In this document: piece by piece, positions 19,128-27,179 of the stretch | Layout: every line of letters begins with the position of its first letter | Numbering within the stretch: position 1 is the stretch's first letter | DNA from: Janthinobacterium agaricidamnosum | GTDB taxonomy: Bacteria > Pseudomonadota > Gammaproteobacteria > Burkholderiales > Burkholderiaceae_D | NCBI RefSeq assembly: GCF_003667705.1 | Contig: NZ_CP033019.1 | Location: 3,162,001-3,226,000 of the forward strand | Length of the DNA: 64,000 nucleotides | Direction of reading: 5' to 3' | Program-made: the position numbers and the translations under genes | Notes under the pieces: generated by a model | The model's database searches: none | The model's input: only the letters and a program-made list of their open reading frames with translations | Told to the model about the DNA's origin: nothing

Positions 19128-20230
19128 GGATGCGCTCCCGCGCCGGCGGCCACTGGCGCCGGTTCGAGCCTGACCCGCTCTCCCTGGTGCAGCAGATGGG
19201 CGCCCAGCGCGACGATGCGTTCGCCCGCCTTCAGGCCGCTGACGTCGGCGCCGTCATCGTGCAGCCCCTGCACCTTCACCGGCCGCCAGGTCACTTGCGC
19301 CGGCGTACCGGCGATCACCCACACGCCCTGCCCCTTGCCCGCATCGTGCAGGGCCGCCAGCGGCACTTGCACAGTGCCGCTGGCGGCATGCGCGCCGGGC
19401 AGGCGCAGGGTGACGGTGGCGCCCAGCGGCGCGCTTGAGAGCGCCGCGTCGAGCACATAGCGCGCCTCGAAAGTGCGCGTTTGCCGGTCCGCCGTCTGCG
19501 CCAGCTGGCGCAAGGTGGCCGGCACGCTGGCGCCCGGCCTGCCGAACAGGGTGGCCTGGCCCTTGGAGCCGAGCGCGGGGCGCACGGTTTCCGGCAGCTG
19601 GATCGCCGCTTCGCGCCGGCCGTCATGGGCCAGGCGCACCACCACCTGCCCGGCCGCGACCACCTGGCCCGGTTCGGCCATGGTGTCCATCACGACACCG
19701 TCGGCGTCGGCCAGCAGCACCGCGTACTGCAACGCATTGCGCGCCACCCCGGCCAGGGCTTCGGACGCTTTCAATTGGGCGCCGGCCGCGTCAGCCACCG
19801 CCTTCACCTGGTCGTAATTGGATGCCGAGATGGCGCCGGTGCCGCGCAAGTCGCGGTAGCGCGCCTCCTCGTCCGCCGCCTGGCGCGCGCGGGCGCGGTC
19901 GGCCGTGACGGACTCCTGCCGCGCCTGCGCCAGCAGTTGCAGGTCGTCGGCGTCGAGGCGCATCAATGGCTGGCCACGGCGCACGACCTGGCCGGCGTCG
20001 ACCAGCCGTTCGCTCACCTTGCCGGCCACGCGGAAACCGAGGTCGCTTTGCACGCGCGGCGCGACCACGCCCGTAAAGCTGCGCGTGCCCGCTTCGGCGC
20101 CCTGCACCGGGACGGCGCGCACCAGCGGCGTGGCGGTGCGCGGATCGGCCTGCGCCTTGTCGGCGCAGGCGCTCAAGGCCAGGGGCAAGGTGGAGATGAC
20201 TACAGATGAAGCGAGGCGGCGCCAGCGCAT
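19124..20230 (-). CDS. RND adaptor (membrane-fusion lipoprotein)
   Basis: 368 residues. A lipoprotein signal ends at LSAC (Cys22). The HlyD-type barrel-sandwich motif (SDLGFRVAGKVSERLVDAGQVVRRGQPLMRLD), a helical hairpin around 105-155 and the C-terminal beta-barrel follow. It links the permease to the outer-membrane factor. It is the first gene of the adaptor-permease unit and lies downstream of a 24-bp dyad (20275-20298) likely bound by the neighbouring TetR protein. Confidence 0.9.
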   Translation of the reverse strand: MRWRRLASSVVISTLPLALSACADKAQADPRTATPLVRAVPVQGAEAGTRSFTGVVAPRVQSDLGFRVAGKVSERLVDAGQVVRRGQPLMRLDADDLQLLAQARQESVTADRARARQAADEEARYRDLRGTGAISASNYDQVKAVADAAGAQLKASEALAGVARNALQYAVLLADADGVVMDTMAEPGQVVAAGQVVVRLAHDGRREAAIQLPETVRPALGSKGQATLFGRPGASVPATLRQLAQTADRQTRTFEARYVLDAALSSAPLGATVTLRLPGAHAASGTVQVPLAALHDAGKGQGVWVIAGTPAQVTWRPVKVQGLHDDGADVSGLKAGERIVALGAHLLHQGERVRLEPAPVAAGAGAHP

Positions 20231-20274
20231 AAGAATCCCATGAATGAGTGATCAGGGTTCTCATTCTGGTACTA

Positions 20275-20298
20275 GTGACCAAATAAGTCAATGGTCAC
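20275..20298. promoter_or_regulatory. TetR operator upstream of the adaptor gene
   Basis: GTGACCA and TGGTCAC are perfect 7-base arms around a 10-base spacer (24 bp in total). A second dyad of the same length and half-site lies before the outer-membrane factor gene. Confidence 0.6.
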
Positions 20299-20312
20299 AA
20301 ATTAGTGCAAAA

Positions 20313-20933
20313 CTATGGCGACAGGCTGCGCAACACCAGGCTGGACAGTTGCAGCACCGCCGTTTCGCTGCTGTCGACGCTGTGCTGCAGCAGCAAGGGA
20401 TTGACGTAGGGGCGCATCACCAGATAGATCGCGCTGGCCGTTTCGTCGAGCGGCGTCTTGCGTTCAAAGTCGCCCGTCTTGCGTCCCTGCTGCAAGATAT
20501 CCTGCAGCAAGGCGCCCATGGCCAGCTCGTAGGCCTGCACGGCAGGCCAGCGCCCGGTGGCGGCCGAGGCGGCGATGTCGTACAGCTTGCGGTCCTGGAA
20601 AAACAGCCGCAAGCTGGCCTCGACGCTGGCCCGGAACATGCGCCGCAGCTGCTCCGGCGGCTGGCCGGCCGCCGCCACCGCGTTTCTCACCTCGGTTTCG
20701 ATCTGGCGCAGGCAGCTGGCGCAGATATGCTCGCCGATGGCTTGCTTGGATTCGAAGAATTTATAGATATAGGCCTTGGAAAAGCCGATCGCCCTGGCCA
20801 GGTCGGAGACCGTCGTCTTTTCATAGCCGTAGCGGCTGAAGTAATCGGTGGCGGCGGCAACGATCTGGTCGCGCACGTCGTGGCCGGCCGGGCCGCGCGC
20901 AGGGCTTGGTGTGTCGGGTGTGGTGGAATTCAT
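20313..20933 (-). CDS. TetR-family repressor of the efflux system
   Basis: 206 residues. The N-terminal TetR helix-turn-helix (TTVSDLARAIGFSKAYIYKFFESKQAIGEH, about 40-70) precedes an alpha-helical ligand domain. The gene sits between the adaptor-permease pair and the divergent outer-membrane factor gene, and both flanking promoter regions carry a 24-bp GTGAC/GTCAC dyad. Local repression released by a pump substrate is the expected mode for the family. Confidence 0.9.
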   Translation of the reverse strand: MNSTTPDTPSPARGPAGHDVRDQIVAAATDYFSRYGYEKTTVSDLARAIGFSKAYIYKFFESKQAIGEHICASCLRQIETEVRNAVAAAGQPPEQLRRMFRASVEASLRLFFQDRKLYDIAASAATGRWPAVQAYELAMGALLQDILQQGRKTGDFERKTPLDETASAIYLVMRPYVNPLLLQHSVDSSETAVLQLSSLVLRSLSP

Positions 20934-20971
20934 GGCGACAGCTTAACGCGCCGCGACGGAATGCACAATAA

Positions 20972-20995
20972 GTGACCAATATGTATTATAGTCAC
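20972..20995. promoter_or_regulatory. TetR operator between tetR and the outer-membrane factor gene
   Basis: GTGACCAA and the right half-site GTCAC span 24 bp, the same overall length as the dyad at 20275-20298. It lies in the divergent promoter region and could control both the repressor and the outer-membrane factor. Confidence 0.6.
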
Positions 20996-21027
20996 ACATT
21001 ATTTCTTTTTTGAACTGGAAGACCACC

Positions 21028-22497
21028 ATGCCACTGCCACGCCTGCGCCTCCCCTTTCTGCTGATCGCCGCCGGCCTGGCCGCCACCGGCTGCACTGCTG
21101 GCCTGGACTACCGCCGGCCCGAAGCGCCGCTAGCGGCGCAGTATCTGCACCAGGCGGCGCTCGGCGCGCGCCAGGACGCGGACGCTGCCGAACTGCGGCA
21201 GTGGTGGACAGCGTTCGGCGATCCGCGCCTGACCCGTCTGGTAACGGTGGCGCTGGCGCAAAACCTCGACCTGGAGCAGGCGCAGGCCAGGGTCAGGCAG
21301 GCGCGCGCCGCCACCGGGGCGGCAGACGCCGCGCTGCTGCCGTCGGCCAGCATTGGCGGTCAGGCGGCGCGCGCCTACCAGTCGGTGCAAACGCCGCTGG
21401 GCAAGGTCTTGAACGCCACGCCAGGCCATGACCGCGCCGGCAGCGCGCGGGAATTGAACCTGCAGGCGTCGTGGGAACTCGACCTGTTCGGCGGCCTGCG
21501 CCGCGAACGTGAAGCGGCGCGCGCCGATTACGAGGCCAGCGAGGCTGGATGGGCCGCAACGCGCCTGGCCGTGGCGGCGCAAACGGCGGACCTTTACCTG
21601 TCCATCCAGGGCCTGCAGGCGCGGCTCGACCTCGCACGCCGGCAGGTCGACACCGACGCGGCGCTGCTGGAACTCGCCACGCTGCTATACGACAAGGGAT
21701 TGGCGAACGAGCCGGCCCTGCGGCAGGCCGAAGCATCGCTGGCGCAGGCGAGCGCCGCCGTGCCCGGCCTGGACACGGCGCGCGAGGTGGCGCTGCATGC
21801 GCTCGACGTGATGCTGGGCGCGGCCCCCGGCACCTACGGCGATGAAATGGCCGCCGCCGGCGTGATGGCGCGCGCGCCGCGTATCACGGCCGGCGGCTCG
21901 CCAGGCGAACTGCTGCGGCGCCGGCCCGACCTGATCGCCGCCGAGCGGCGCCTCGCCGCGGCCAGCGCGCGCACCGGCGCGGCCGTTGCCGAGTACTACC
22001 CGAAATTCAATTTTGGCGCCTTGTTTGGCAGCGCCACGGCCGGCGGCGCCCTGTTCGGCAGCGGCTCCGGCCAGGCCGCCGGCATGCTGGGCCTGCGCTG
22101 GCGCCTGTTCGATTTCGGCCGCATCGATGCGCAGATCGAGGCTTCGCGTGGCCAGGAAGCCGAGCTGCTGGCGGCCTACCGGCTCGCCGCGCTGCATGCT
22201 GCCGAAGACGTGGAAAACGCCTGCTCGGCTCTGCTGCGCCATGAAGAACAGGCCAATTTACTGGCGCATGGCGTAGAGGCGCTTGAGCGCGCCCGCGACG
22301 CTTCGCTGGCAGCCTACGAGAAAGGCGTCACCAGCCGGCTTGATGTACTGCAGGCCGATACGAGGCTGCTGCGTGCAAGGGACGCGCGCACGCAGGCGCA
22401 AACGGCGTCGGCGCGCGCGGCAGTCGCCGCCTACCGGGCGCTGGGCGGCGGCTGGCAGGCGCCGCAGGCCGGGGCCGAGGCGGTCGCTGCCAGGTAA
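21028..22497 (+). CDS. RND outer-membrane factor lipoprotein (NodT family)
   Basis: 489 residues from the ATG at 21028, preceded by GGAAG at 7 bases. A lipobox (LAATGC) marks an outer-membrane lipoprotein. Two OEP repeats with long coiled coils follow (residues about 60-270 and 290-480); the segment LRRRPDLIAAERRLAAA is the family signature. It completes the tripartite pump encoded on the other side of tetR and is divergently transcribed. Confidence 0.9.
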   Translation: MPLPRLRLPFLLIAAGLAATGCTAGLDYRRPEAPLAAQYLHQAALGARQDADAAELRQWWTAFGDPRLTRLVTVALAQNLDLEQAQARVRQARAATGAADAALLPSASIGGQAARAYQSVQTPLGKVLNATPGHDRAGSARELNLQASWELDLFGGLRREREAARADYEASEAGWAATRLAVAAQTADLYLSIQGLQARLDLARRQVDTDAALLELATLLYDKGLANEPALRQAEASLAQASAAVPGLDTAREVALHALDVMLGAAPGTYGDEMAAAGVMARAPRITAGGSPGELLRRRPDLIAAERRLAAASARTGAAVAEYYPKFNFGALFGSATAGGALFGSGSGQAAGMLGLRWRLFDFGRIDAQIEASRGQEAELLAAYRLAALHAAEDVENACSALLRHEEQANLLAHGVEALERARDASLAAYEKGVTSRLDVLQADTRLLRARDARTQAQTASARAAVAAYRALGGGWQAPQAGAEAVAAR

Positions 22498-22632
22498 ATG
22501 TGATGGCGGCCCGAGCCACAGCCGCCGTGCCCTCGGTGTTCCACCGCCGTTTGATACGGGTGGTGGAACAGTATTGCCAATTGAGTAATTTTTCCCCATA
22601 CTGCCAGGCATTGCCCTTCATTGCCGTCCACT

Positions 22633-23088
22633 ATGCTTATCAGCCTGCGCCCCGTCACCGTCGACAATTTCGACCTCGTCAGCGACTTGCCCCTGTTGCC
22701 CCAGCAGCGCGACTACCTGGCCAGCAACGACTATTCCATCGCGCAAGCGAGCTTCCATCCCACCATCCTGCATACGCGCGCCGTGTATGGCGACGAGGAA
22801 GTGATCGGCTTCCTGATGTTCGTCTCGCCCGACGCCGACGACCCGCCCGGCCACTACCAGATCTGGCGCTTCATGATCGACCACCGGCGCCAGGGGCAAG
22901 GCCATGGCCGCGCCGCCCTCGCCCTGGCGCTGGCGGAAATCCGCGCCCGCCCGGATGCGCGCAGCATCGAAATCTGCTACAAGCCCGGTAATACCAACGC
23001 GAAACAGTTCTATGCCAGCATGGGTTTCGTGGAAAAAGGCATGGACGCGGATGGCAATGACATGCTGGCCGTGATCGAACTAAGCTAG
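22633..23088 (+). CDS. GNAT-family N-acetyltransferase
   Basis: 151 residues with the GNAT fold: an acetyl-CoA pyrophosphate loop around RRQGQGHGRAAL (Q/RxxGxG/A) and the late motif NTNAKQFYASMGFVEKG. Closest in style to SpeG/diamine or aminoglycoside-type small acetyltransferases. The ATG at 22633 has no clear ribosome site; a TTG at 22621 is the alternative. Its stop overlaps the stop of the convergent HxlR gene by 4 bases. Confidence 0.82.
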   Translation: MLISLRPVTVDNFDLVSDLPLLPQQRDYLASNDYSIAQASFHPTILHTRAVYGDEEVIGFLMFVSPDADDPPGHYQIWRFMIDHRRQGQGHGRAALALALAEIRARPDARSIEICYKPGNTNAKQFYASMGFVEKGMDADGNDMLAVIELS

Positions 23089-23573
23089 CTGCCTGGCGTC
23101 GCGCCCGCATCGGACCTGGCATCGAACGCCAGCCGCGCCGCATCGATGGCGTCGCGGTGGCCGTAGGCCCAGGCGCCCAGCGCGCTGATGGGAATCAATA
23201 GCGAACGCCCCAGGTCCGTCAGCGCATAGTCGACGCGCGGCGGCACGGTGGGAAACACGGTGCGCGTGACGAGACCGTCGCGTTCAAGACCGCGCAGGGT
23301 CAAAGTCAGCATGCGCTGCGAAATGCCGCCGATCAGGCGGCGCATCTCGTTGAAGCGCTTGGTGCCATTGCCCAGCAACATCACCACCATCACGCTCCAT
23401 TTGTCGCCCACGCGGGTCAGGATATCCGTGATCGGGCGGCACGAGTCCGCCACGCCCGCATGGCCACCGTGGTCGCGCATGCGCTTTTCCAGCTCGGCCC
23501 CGCGCGCGGCCACCTCGCCCATAGTCACATCCGTGTGCCCCAGTGTGGAAAAAGTGCCTTCTTGTGCGTTCAT
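23085..23573 (-). CDS. HxlR-family regulator (redox/quinone-sensing type)
   Basis: 162 residues. The HxlR winged helix spans about 50-140 (GDKWSVMVVMLLGNGTKRFNEMRRLIGGISQRML, then LTDLGRSLL). A cysteine at position 45 (ADSCRPI) matches the conserved thiol used for quinone or hypochlorite sensing in YodB/HypR members. A 40-residue N-terminal extension is present. It is divergent from an azoreductase, the classical YodB target type. Confidence 0.85.
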   Translation of the reverse strand: MNAQEGTFSTLGHTDVTMGEVAARGAELEKRMRDHGGHAGVADSCRPITDILTRVGDKWSVMVVMLLGNGTKRFNEMRRLIGGISQRMLTLTLRGLERDGLVTRTVFPTVPPRVDYALTDLGRSLLIPISALGAWAYGHRDAIDAARLAFDARSDAGATPGS

Positions 23574-23576
23574 TTG

Positions 23577-23587
23577 ATAGTCACTAT
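23577..23587. promoter_or_regulatory. Candidate HxlR operator
   Basis: ATAGT-C-ACTAT is a perfect 5+5 dyad 3 bases before the regulator start and about 55 bases before the azoreductase start. TACTA/TAGTA-like dyads are typical for HxlR proteins; assignment is inference. Confidence 0.4.
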
Positions 23588-23642
23588 ATTTAACCCGGTT
23601 ACAAAAACATACCACCCGATCATACCATCCAAGAAGGCATAT

Positions 23643-24215
23643 ATGAACATCCTGCATATCGATTCCAGCGTCCTCGGCGAGCACTCCGTCAGCCGCCAAT
23701 TGAGCGCCGCCATCGCCGCCCGCCTGCAAGCGGCCGCGCCCGGCGCCACCGTCCACTACCGCGACCTGGCCGCCCAGCCCTTGCCGCAATTTACGGCCGC
23801 CCCCGGCGCCGCCGAGGGGGAAATCCTTGCCGCCGCGCTGGAGCAAGTACTGGCCGCCGACATCATCGTCATCGGCGCGCCCATGTACAACTTCGCCATC
23901 CCCAGCCAGCTCAAATCGTGGCTCGATGCGCTGGCCGTGCCCGGCAAGACCTTCCAGTACGGCGCCAATGGCCCGGAAGGCTTGCTGGGAGCCAAGCGCG
24001 TGATCATCGCCTCGACGCGCGGCGGCTACTACGGCGCCGACACGCCGATGGCCGCCCTGGAACACCAGGAAAGCCATCTGCGCGCCTTCCTCGGCTTTCT
24101 CGGCATCCAGCAGATCGAGATCGTGCGCGCCGAAGGCGTCAAGGTCAGCGACGCGGCCAGGATGCAGGCCATGACGGCGGCCTTCGAGCAGATCGGCGCG
24201 CTGCAGGCGGCGTAG
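23643..24215 (+). CDS. azoR: FMN-dependent NADH:quinone oxidoreductase / azoreductase
   Basis: 190 residues, the normal AzoR length. Flavodoxin-like fold with the FMN phosphate loop (HIDSSVLGEHSVSRQLS), the flavin-binding PMYNFAIPSQLKSWLDAL and the second loop STRGGYYG. The enzyme reduces quinones and azo dyes by two electrons. An AAGAAGG ribosome site precedes the start. It is divergent from an HxlR regulator and followed by an ABM monooxygenase. Confidence 0.93.
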   Translation: MNILHIDSSVLGEHSVSRQLSAAIAARLQAAAPGATVHYRDLAAQPLPQFTAAPGAAEGEILAAALEQVLAADIIVIGAPMYNFAIPSQLKSWLDALAVPGKTFQYGANGPEGLLGAKRVIIASTRGGYYGADTPMAALEHQESHLRAFLGFLGIQQIEIVRAEGVKVSDAARMQAMTAAFEQIGALQAA

Positions 24216-24336
24216 GTTCAGCTTGATTCTCTGGCTGCGGCGGAAACTGTTTCGGCGCAGCCAGACTGGGCATGGCGGACAAGAAAGGGCAAGATGCGCT
24301 AAGCTGCATCCGCCCCACCACTTTACAAGGACCACC

Positions 24337-24624
24337 ATGACCCTGACCGTCGTCGCCACCATCGATGCCCAACCTCAACATATCGACGCCGTGCGCGCCG
24401 CCCTGGAAGCCGTCGTGCCGCCGAGCCGCGCGGAAAGCGGCTGCCTGCGCTACGAACTGCACCTCGACAACAAGATTCCCACGCGCTTCATCATGCTGGA
24501 AGAATGGACGAACAACGCGGCCCTGACGGCGCACTACGCGATGCCCCACTTCCATGCACTCGTGGCCGCCACCGAGGGCAAGGTCGTCAAGATCGACGTG
24601 GCGGAATTGAGCAAGCTGAAGTAA
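24337..24624 (+). CDS. ABM-family quinol monooxygenase-like protein
   Basis: 95 residues, typical for the antibiotic biosynthesis monooxygenase fold that acts as a dimer (YgiN type): PSRAESGCLRYELHLD and MLEEWTNNAALTAHYAMPHF are the family motifs. An AAGGA ribosome site precedes the ATG. It lies 121 bases after azoR on the same strand and may join it in quinone/quinol handling. Enzymatic activity is not certain from sequence. Confidence 0.82.
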   Translation: MTLTVVATIDAQPQHIDAVRAALEAVVPPSRAESGCLRYELHLDNKIPTRFIMLEEWTNNAALTAHYAMPHFHALVAATEGKVVKIDVAELSKLK

Positions 24625-24672
24625 CAAGCGGCGCGCTGCGCAAGCGCGCGGCCATCTTGGCAAGTTACCATC

Positions 24673-24678
24673 TATAAT
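24673..24678 (+). promoter_or_regulatory. -10 element before the secreted protein gene
   Basis: A consensus TATAAT ends 16 bases before the next ATG. I see no good -35 at normal spacing, and the resulting 5' leader would be only about 10 bases. Confidence 0.35.
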
Positions 24679-24694
24679 ATGGCAACTTTTCTTT

Positions 24695-25276
24695 ATGGCC
24701 ATCATGATTCCATTTTCCTGCCTACGCGGCGCTACAGCGGCAGCCGCCTTGACTCTCTGCGCCGGCGCCTTCGCCCAAGCGCCCCTTCCCCTGACCAAGC
24801 TGGTGGGCGAATACAATCTGCTCTCGTCGAAGACCGTGCCGCCCAGTAACTGGGGCTATTCCAAGGGACGCATCTCGGTCAAGCAACTCGATGAGCATCA
24901 CCTGCTGATCGTCCTGTCCTGCGAGTGGAAACGCGAGCCGAAGGCCGTCTGCGGCGATTATTTCTACGCCCAGCAGCGCGACGATGGCCTGTACCTGCAG
25001 GACATGAACACGTTTGCCATGCGCCTGTACTTCGATCCCGCCACGCGCAAGCTCACCATCATTTCGCGCGGCGCCGACGCCAAGCAAAGCGTGCGCCACG
25101 AAGTGTTCGGCACGACGACCGAACCGCTGGTCGATACCGCCCTCGTGCGGCGCATGAAGCGCGAGCAATCGAATGCCGACAGCAAGGAAAACCGGCGCGT
25201 GTTCGGCCCCTACACCAAGTGGACCTACCAGGAAAACCGCATCGAATTCCAGCGCCAGGACTTGACGGCGCCGTGA
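24695..25276 (+). CDS. Conserved exported protein of unknown function
   Basis: 193 residues with a signal peptide (hydrophobic core ATAAAALTLCAGAFA, cleavage near AFA-QA). The mature part is a soluble, mainly beta domain with two cysteines (SCEWKREPKAVC) that could form a disulfide. I do not recognise the family. Its stop overlaps the ATG of the next gene (TGATG), so the two are probably translated together. Confidence 0.7.
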   Translation: MAIMIPFSCLRGATAAAALTLCAGAFAQAPLPLTKLVGEYNLLSSKTVPPSNWGYSKGRISVKQLDEHHLLIVLSCEWKREPKAVCGDYFYAQQRDDGLYLQDMNTFAMRLYFDPATRKLTIISRGADAKQSVRHEVFGTTTEPLVDTALVRRMKREQSNADSKENRRVFGPYTKWTYQENRIEFQRQDLTAP

Positions 25277-25611
25277 TGCAACGGCTGAGCCAGCCCCTGC
25301 GGCGCCAGCTGCTGCGCGTCGCCGGCGTCCTGCTGTGCTCGCCCGTGCTTGCGCGCGCGGTAGACAACGACCTGCCCCGCGCCGTGCGCCAGCGCATCCT
25401 GTCCACACTAGACTCTCTGCTGCCCAAGGTGCTCAATGTGCACCATCTGGCGCTGATGCGGCGTTTCAATATCGGCTGGTCGCCCGTGGAAAGCGGCGGC
25501 CGCACGCCATGCAAGCAGGAGTCTGTTCCAGCGATGAACCGGCACAGCAGCTTATTCCCGTGCTGTCAATCCGATTCGGCGCCTGTCTCGCTCATCCTCG
25601 ATGGGGGATGA
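25276..25611 (+). CDS. Hypothetical exported protein, probably truncated
   Basis: 111 residues. It starts inside the preceding stop (TGATG) and has a signal peptide (VAGVLLCSPVLARA). The first 75 residues look native, while the last 35 (from about TPCKQESV) lack the composition of the upstream part and end where an AT-rich patch begins. The original gene was probably longer and cut off here. No family recognised. Confidence 0.45.
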   Translation: MQRLSQPLRRQLLRVAGVLLCSPVLARAVDNDLPRAVRQRILSTLDSLLPKVLNVHHLALMRRFNIGWSPVESGGRTPCKQESVPAMNRHSSLFPCCQSDSAPVSLILDGG

Positions 25612-25862
25612 TGGGCAGGCCCTTTTTCGAGTCCGATCATTTTGGGCGGCGATGGATCTTTTCTGCGCTCGCAGACCAATACGCGCAATGCGACAGATAG
25701 CGGCACGCCATTTGTATGCAGGTATTTTGCTGCCACGGCAGTGCCAAGCATTTCCTGAAAAATAATCGCCACATCAATTTTTTGTGCTGTCAATGCATCG
25801 ATCCGCCTGGGATGATCCGGTTCCACCTGCACGGGGCCGCCGATGTAATTTTTAGTCACCAT
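25566..25862 (-). CDS. Small conserved-looking hypothetical protein
   Basis: 98 residues. The segment from NYIGGPVQVEPDHPRRIDALTAQ has normal protein composition and looks like a short regulatory or structural protein; I cannot name it. It overlaps the 3' end of the preceding plus-strand gene. No strong ribosome site is visible. It lies at the edge of the AT-rich patch. Confidence 0.4.
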   Translation of the reverse strand: MVTKNYIGGPVQVEPDHPRRIDALTAQKIDVAIIFQEMLGTAVAAKYLHTNGVPLSVALRVLVCERRKDPSPPKMIGLEKGPAHHPPSRMSETGAESD

Positions 25863-25936
25863 GTCAATTCATGTCAAGTAGAGGGACAAGCACCGCATGC
25901 TCCCGCTTCGGGCTACCGCAATTCGGCAGGCCGCCT

Positions 25937-26284
25937 TTATTGATACTCTTCCGGTCTCTTGCGTATCTCCGCCCTTACTCTGTGCATACGGCTTCGCACT
26001 GTTCCCATTCGGTACGCCATCTTTATCGCAATTTCGCCATCGCCCATACCTTCATCCTCACGCAACAATAATGCCTTTCCCAGGGAAGGCAGGAAATGGG
26101 CGATAAAAAGAACGATGTTTATTCCAGTTTCCATTGCACCGAAAATCTCTTCTTCATGAAAAATATTCAACGCATCAATTGCACAATCTACGCCACCAAT
26201 TAAACCATCAGAACCTGATTTAATTCTGCCGGCATTACAATAATGGGCTTTATAGCATTCACGGCCATTAACAATCTGAACCAT
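25937..26284 (-). CDS. Orphan hypothetical protein in the AT-rich patch
   Basis: 115 residues from an ATG at 26284, with a hydrophobic stretch (GINIVLFIAHFLPSLGKALLL) and a basic C-terminus. Base composition is clearly lower in GC than the flanking genes. An overlapping minus-strand frame (26200-26472) shares no recognisable domain. This may be a remnant rather than a working gene. Confidence 0.3.
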   Translation of the reverse strand: MVQIVNGRECYKAHYCNAGRIKSGSDGLIGGVDCAIDALNIFHEEEIFGAMETGINIVLFIAHFLPSLGKALLLREDEGMGDGEIAIKMAYRMGTVRSRMHRVRAEIRKRPEEYQ

Positions 26285-26472
26285 ACCATCAATATATTTC
26301 TCACGATGAATATATTGGCGCGGAAAATATCGTATGCGGATACGCCATCTGCTTTACGGCACCTCAAATATCTCTTCGGCACCCGCACAAAAAATTTTCC
26401 AAAAATAACTTTCATTTCCCATGAGCATGCATCACTCACCGAAGCCAGAGTTGAGCCATATCCTAACAGCAA

Positions 26473-26783
26473 GAATACCTCCTCAAATTAATACGCAGAA
26501 AACATTGATTTATATCAATATAAGAAATACAAGATAATAAATATTGCAAAACATATAAACACATATCCATCGAGAAACAATTAACCTGAAACTGTTCCTG
26601 CGATGTGCAAAAATAACGCCACTCCATAGTTGAACTTTAATTTATTAAAAATAATAAATATTTCTTTATGGAAAAATTTTTATAATGCCGTCTTCTTTGT
26701 TACATTCGCCTTCGTGCGCGATGGAAATTTTTTATGTAGTAATATTTAAAAAAATTTCAAAGCATTTTGGGTGAGCATTTCCA
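26473..26783. other. Very AT-rich intergenic stretch
   Basis: I see no gene here. Counting directly, 26521-26580 has 14 G/C of 60 and 26641-26700 has 10 of 60, far below the rest of the window. A TATAAT at 26691-26696 could serve the downstream small gene. Confidence 0.6.
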
Positions 26784-27044
26784 ATGACAAAAAAGACAAG
26801 CACTTCATACGTCATCGAGTTTACGCAACGAACGACGCGAGTGTTGAGGTCGCTCAATGTGAAGTCTGGAAGAGTGAAGATTGATATCAAAGATACGGCG
26901 ATGCCGTTCGACACGCGAATAGTCGATGCCTGGGTCAGCATCGAAGACGGAGTCCTGTGGCTGGAGCATGAAACGGGAGAAGACTATACGGTGAGAATCA
27001 GGCTTGCCACAGTGCTGCGCTGGTCACGTCAACCAAAATGGTAG
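26784..27044 (+). CDS. Hypothetical protein, 86 residues
   Basis: A lysine/threonine-rich start (TKKTSTSYVIEFTQRTTRVLRSL) and a mixed alpha/beta body; no family recognised. GGGTGAG about 10 bases before the ATG could serve as a ribosome site. It ends the AT-rich patch, and its own composition is intermediate. Confidence 0.5.
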   Translation: MTKKTSTSYVIEFTQRTTRVLRSLNVKSGRVKIDIKDTAMPFDTRIVDAWVSIEDGVLWLEHETGEDYTVRIRLATVLRWSRQPKW

Positions 27045-27179
27045 GCAGCCTGCCGCCACCGCTCGGCAGTTTTTCGGGCCTTGCCCGCTACCGTTTCCCA
27101 TAACATGAGGAAATCCTGAGTCCCGGCTCCATCGTCCGGTTGGACATCCACCGTGGGAAACAGACCACATTGCCCTGCG

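Noticed and set aside
16191..19460. Long plus-strand frames opposite the RND permease and adaptor
   Set aside because: No domain and antisense composition; the permease and adaptor on the minus strand are complete.
23574..24362. Upstream extension of the HxlR reading frame
   Set aside because: It runs antisense through azoR and lacks any ribosome site; the ATG at 23573 gives a normal HxlR protein.
26200..26491. Overlapping short frames on both strands in the AT-rich patch
   Set aside because: Neither has a ribosome site or a recognisable domain; AT-rich DNA yields such frames by chance.
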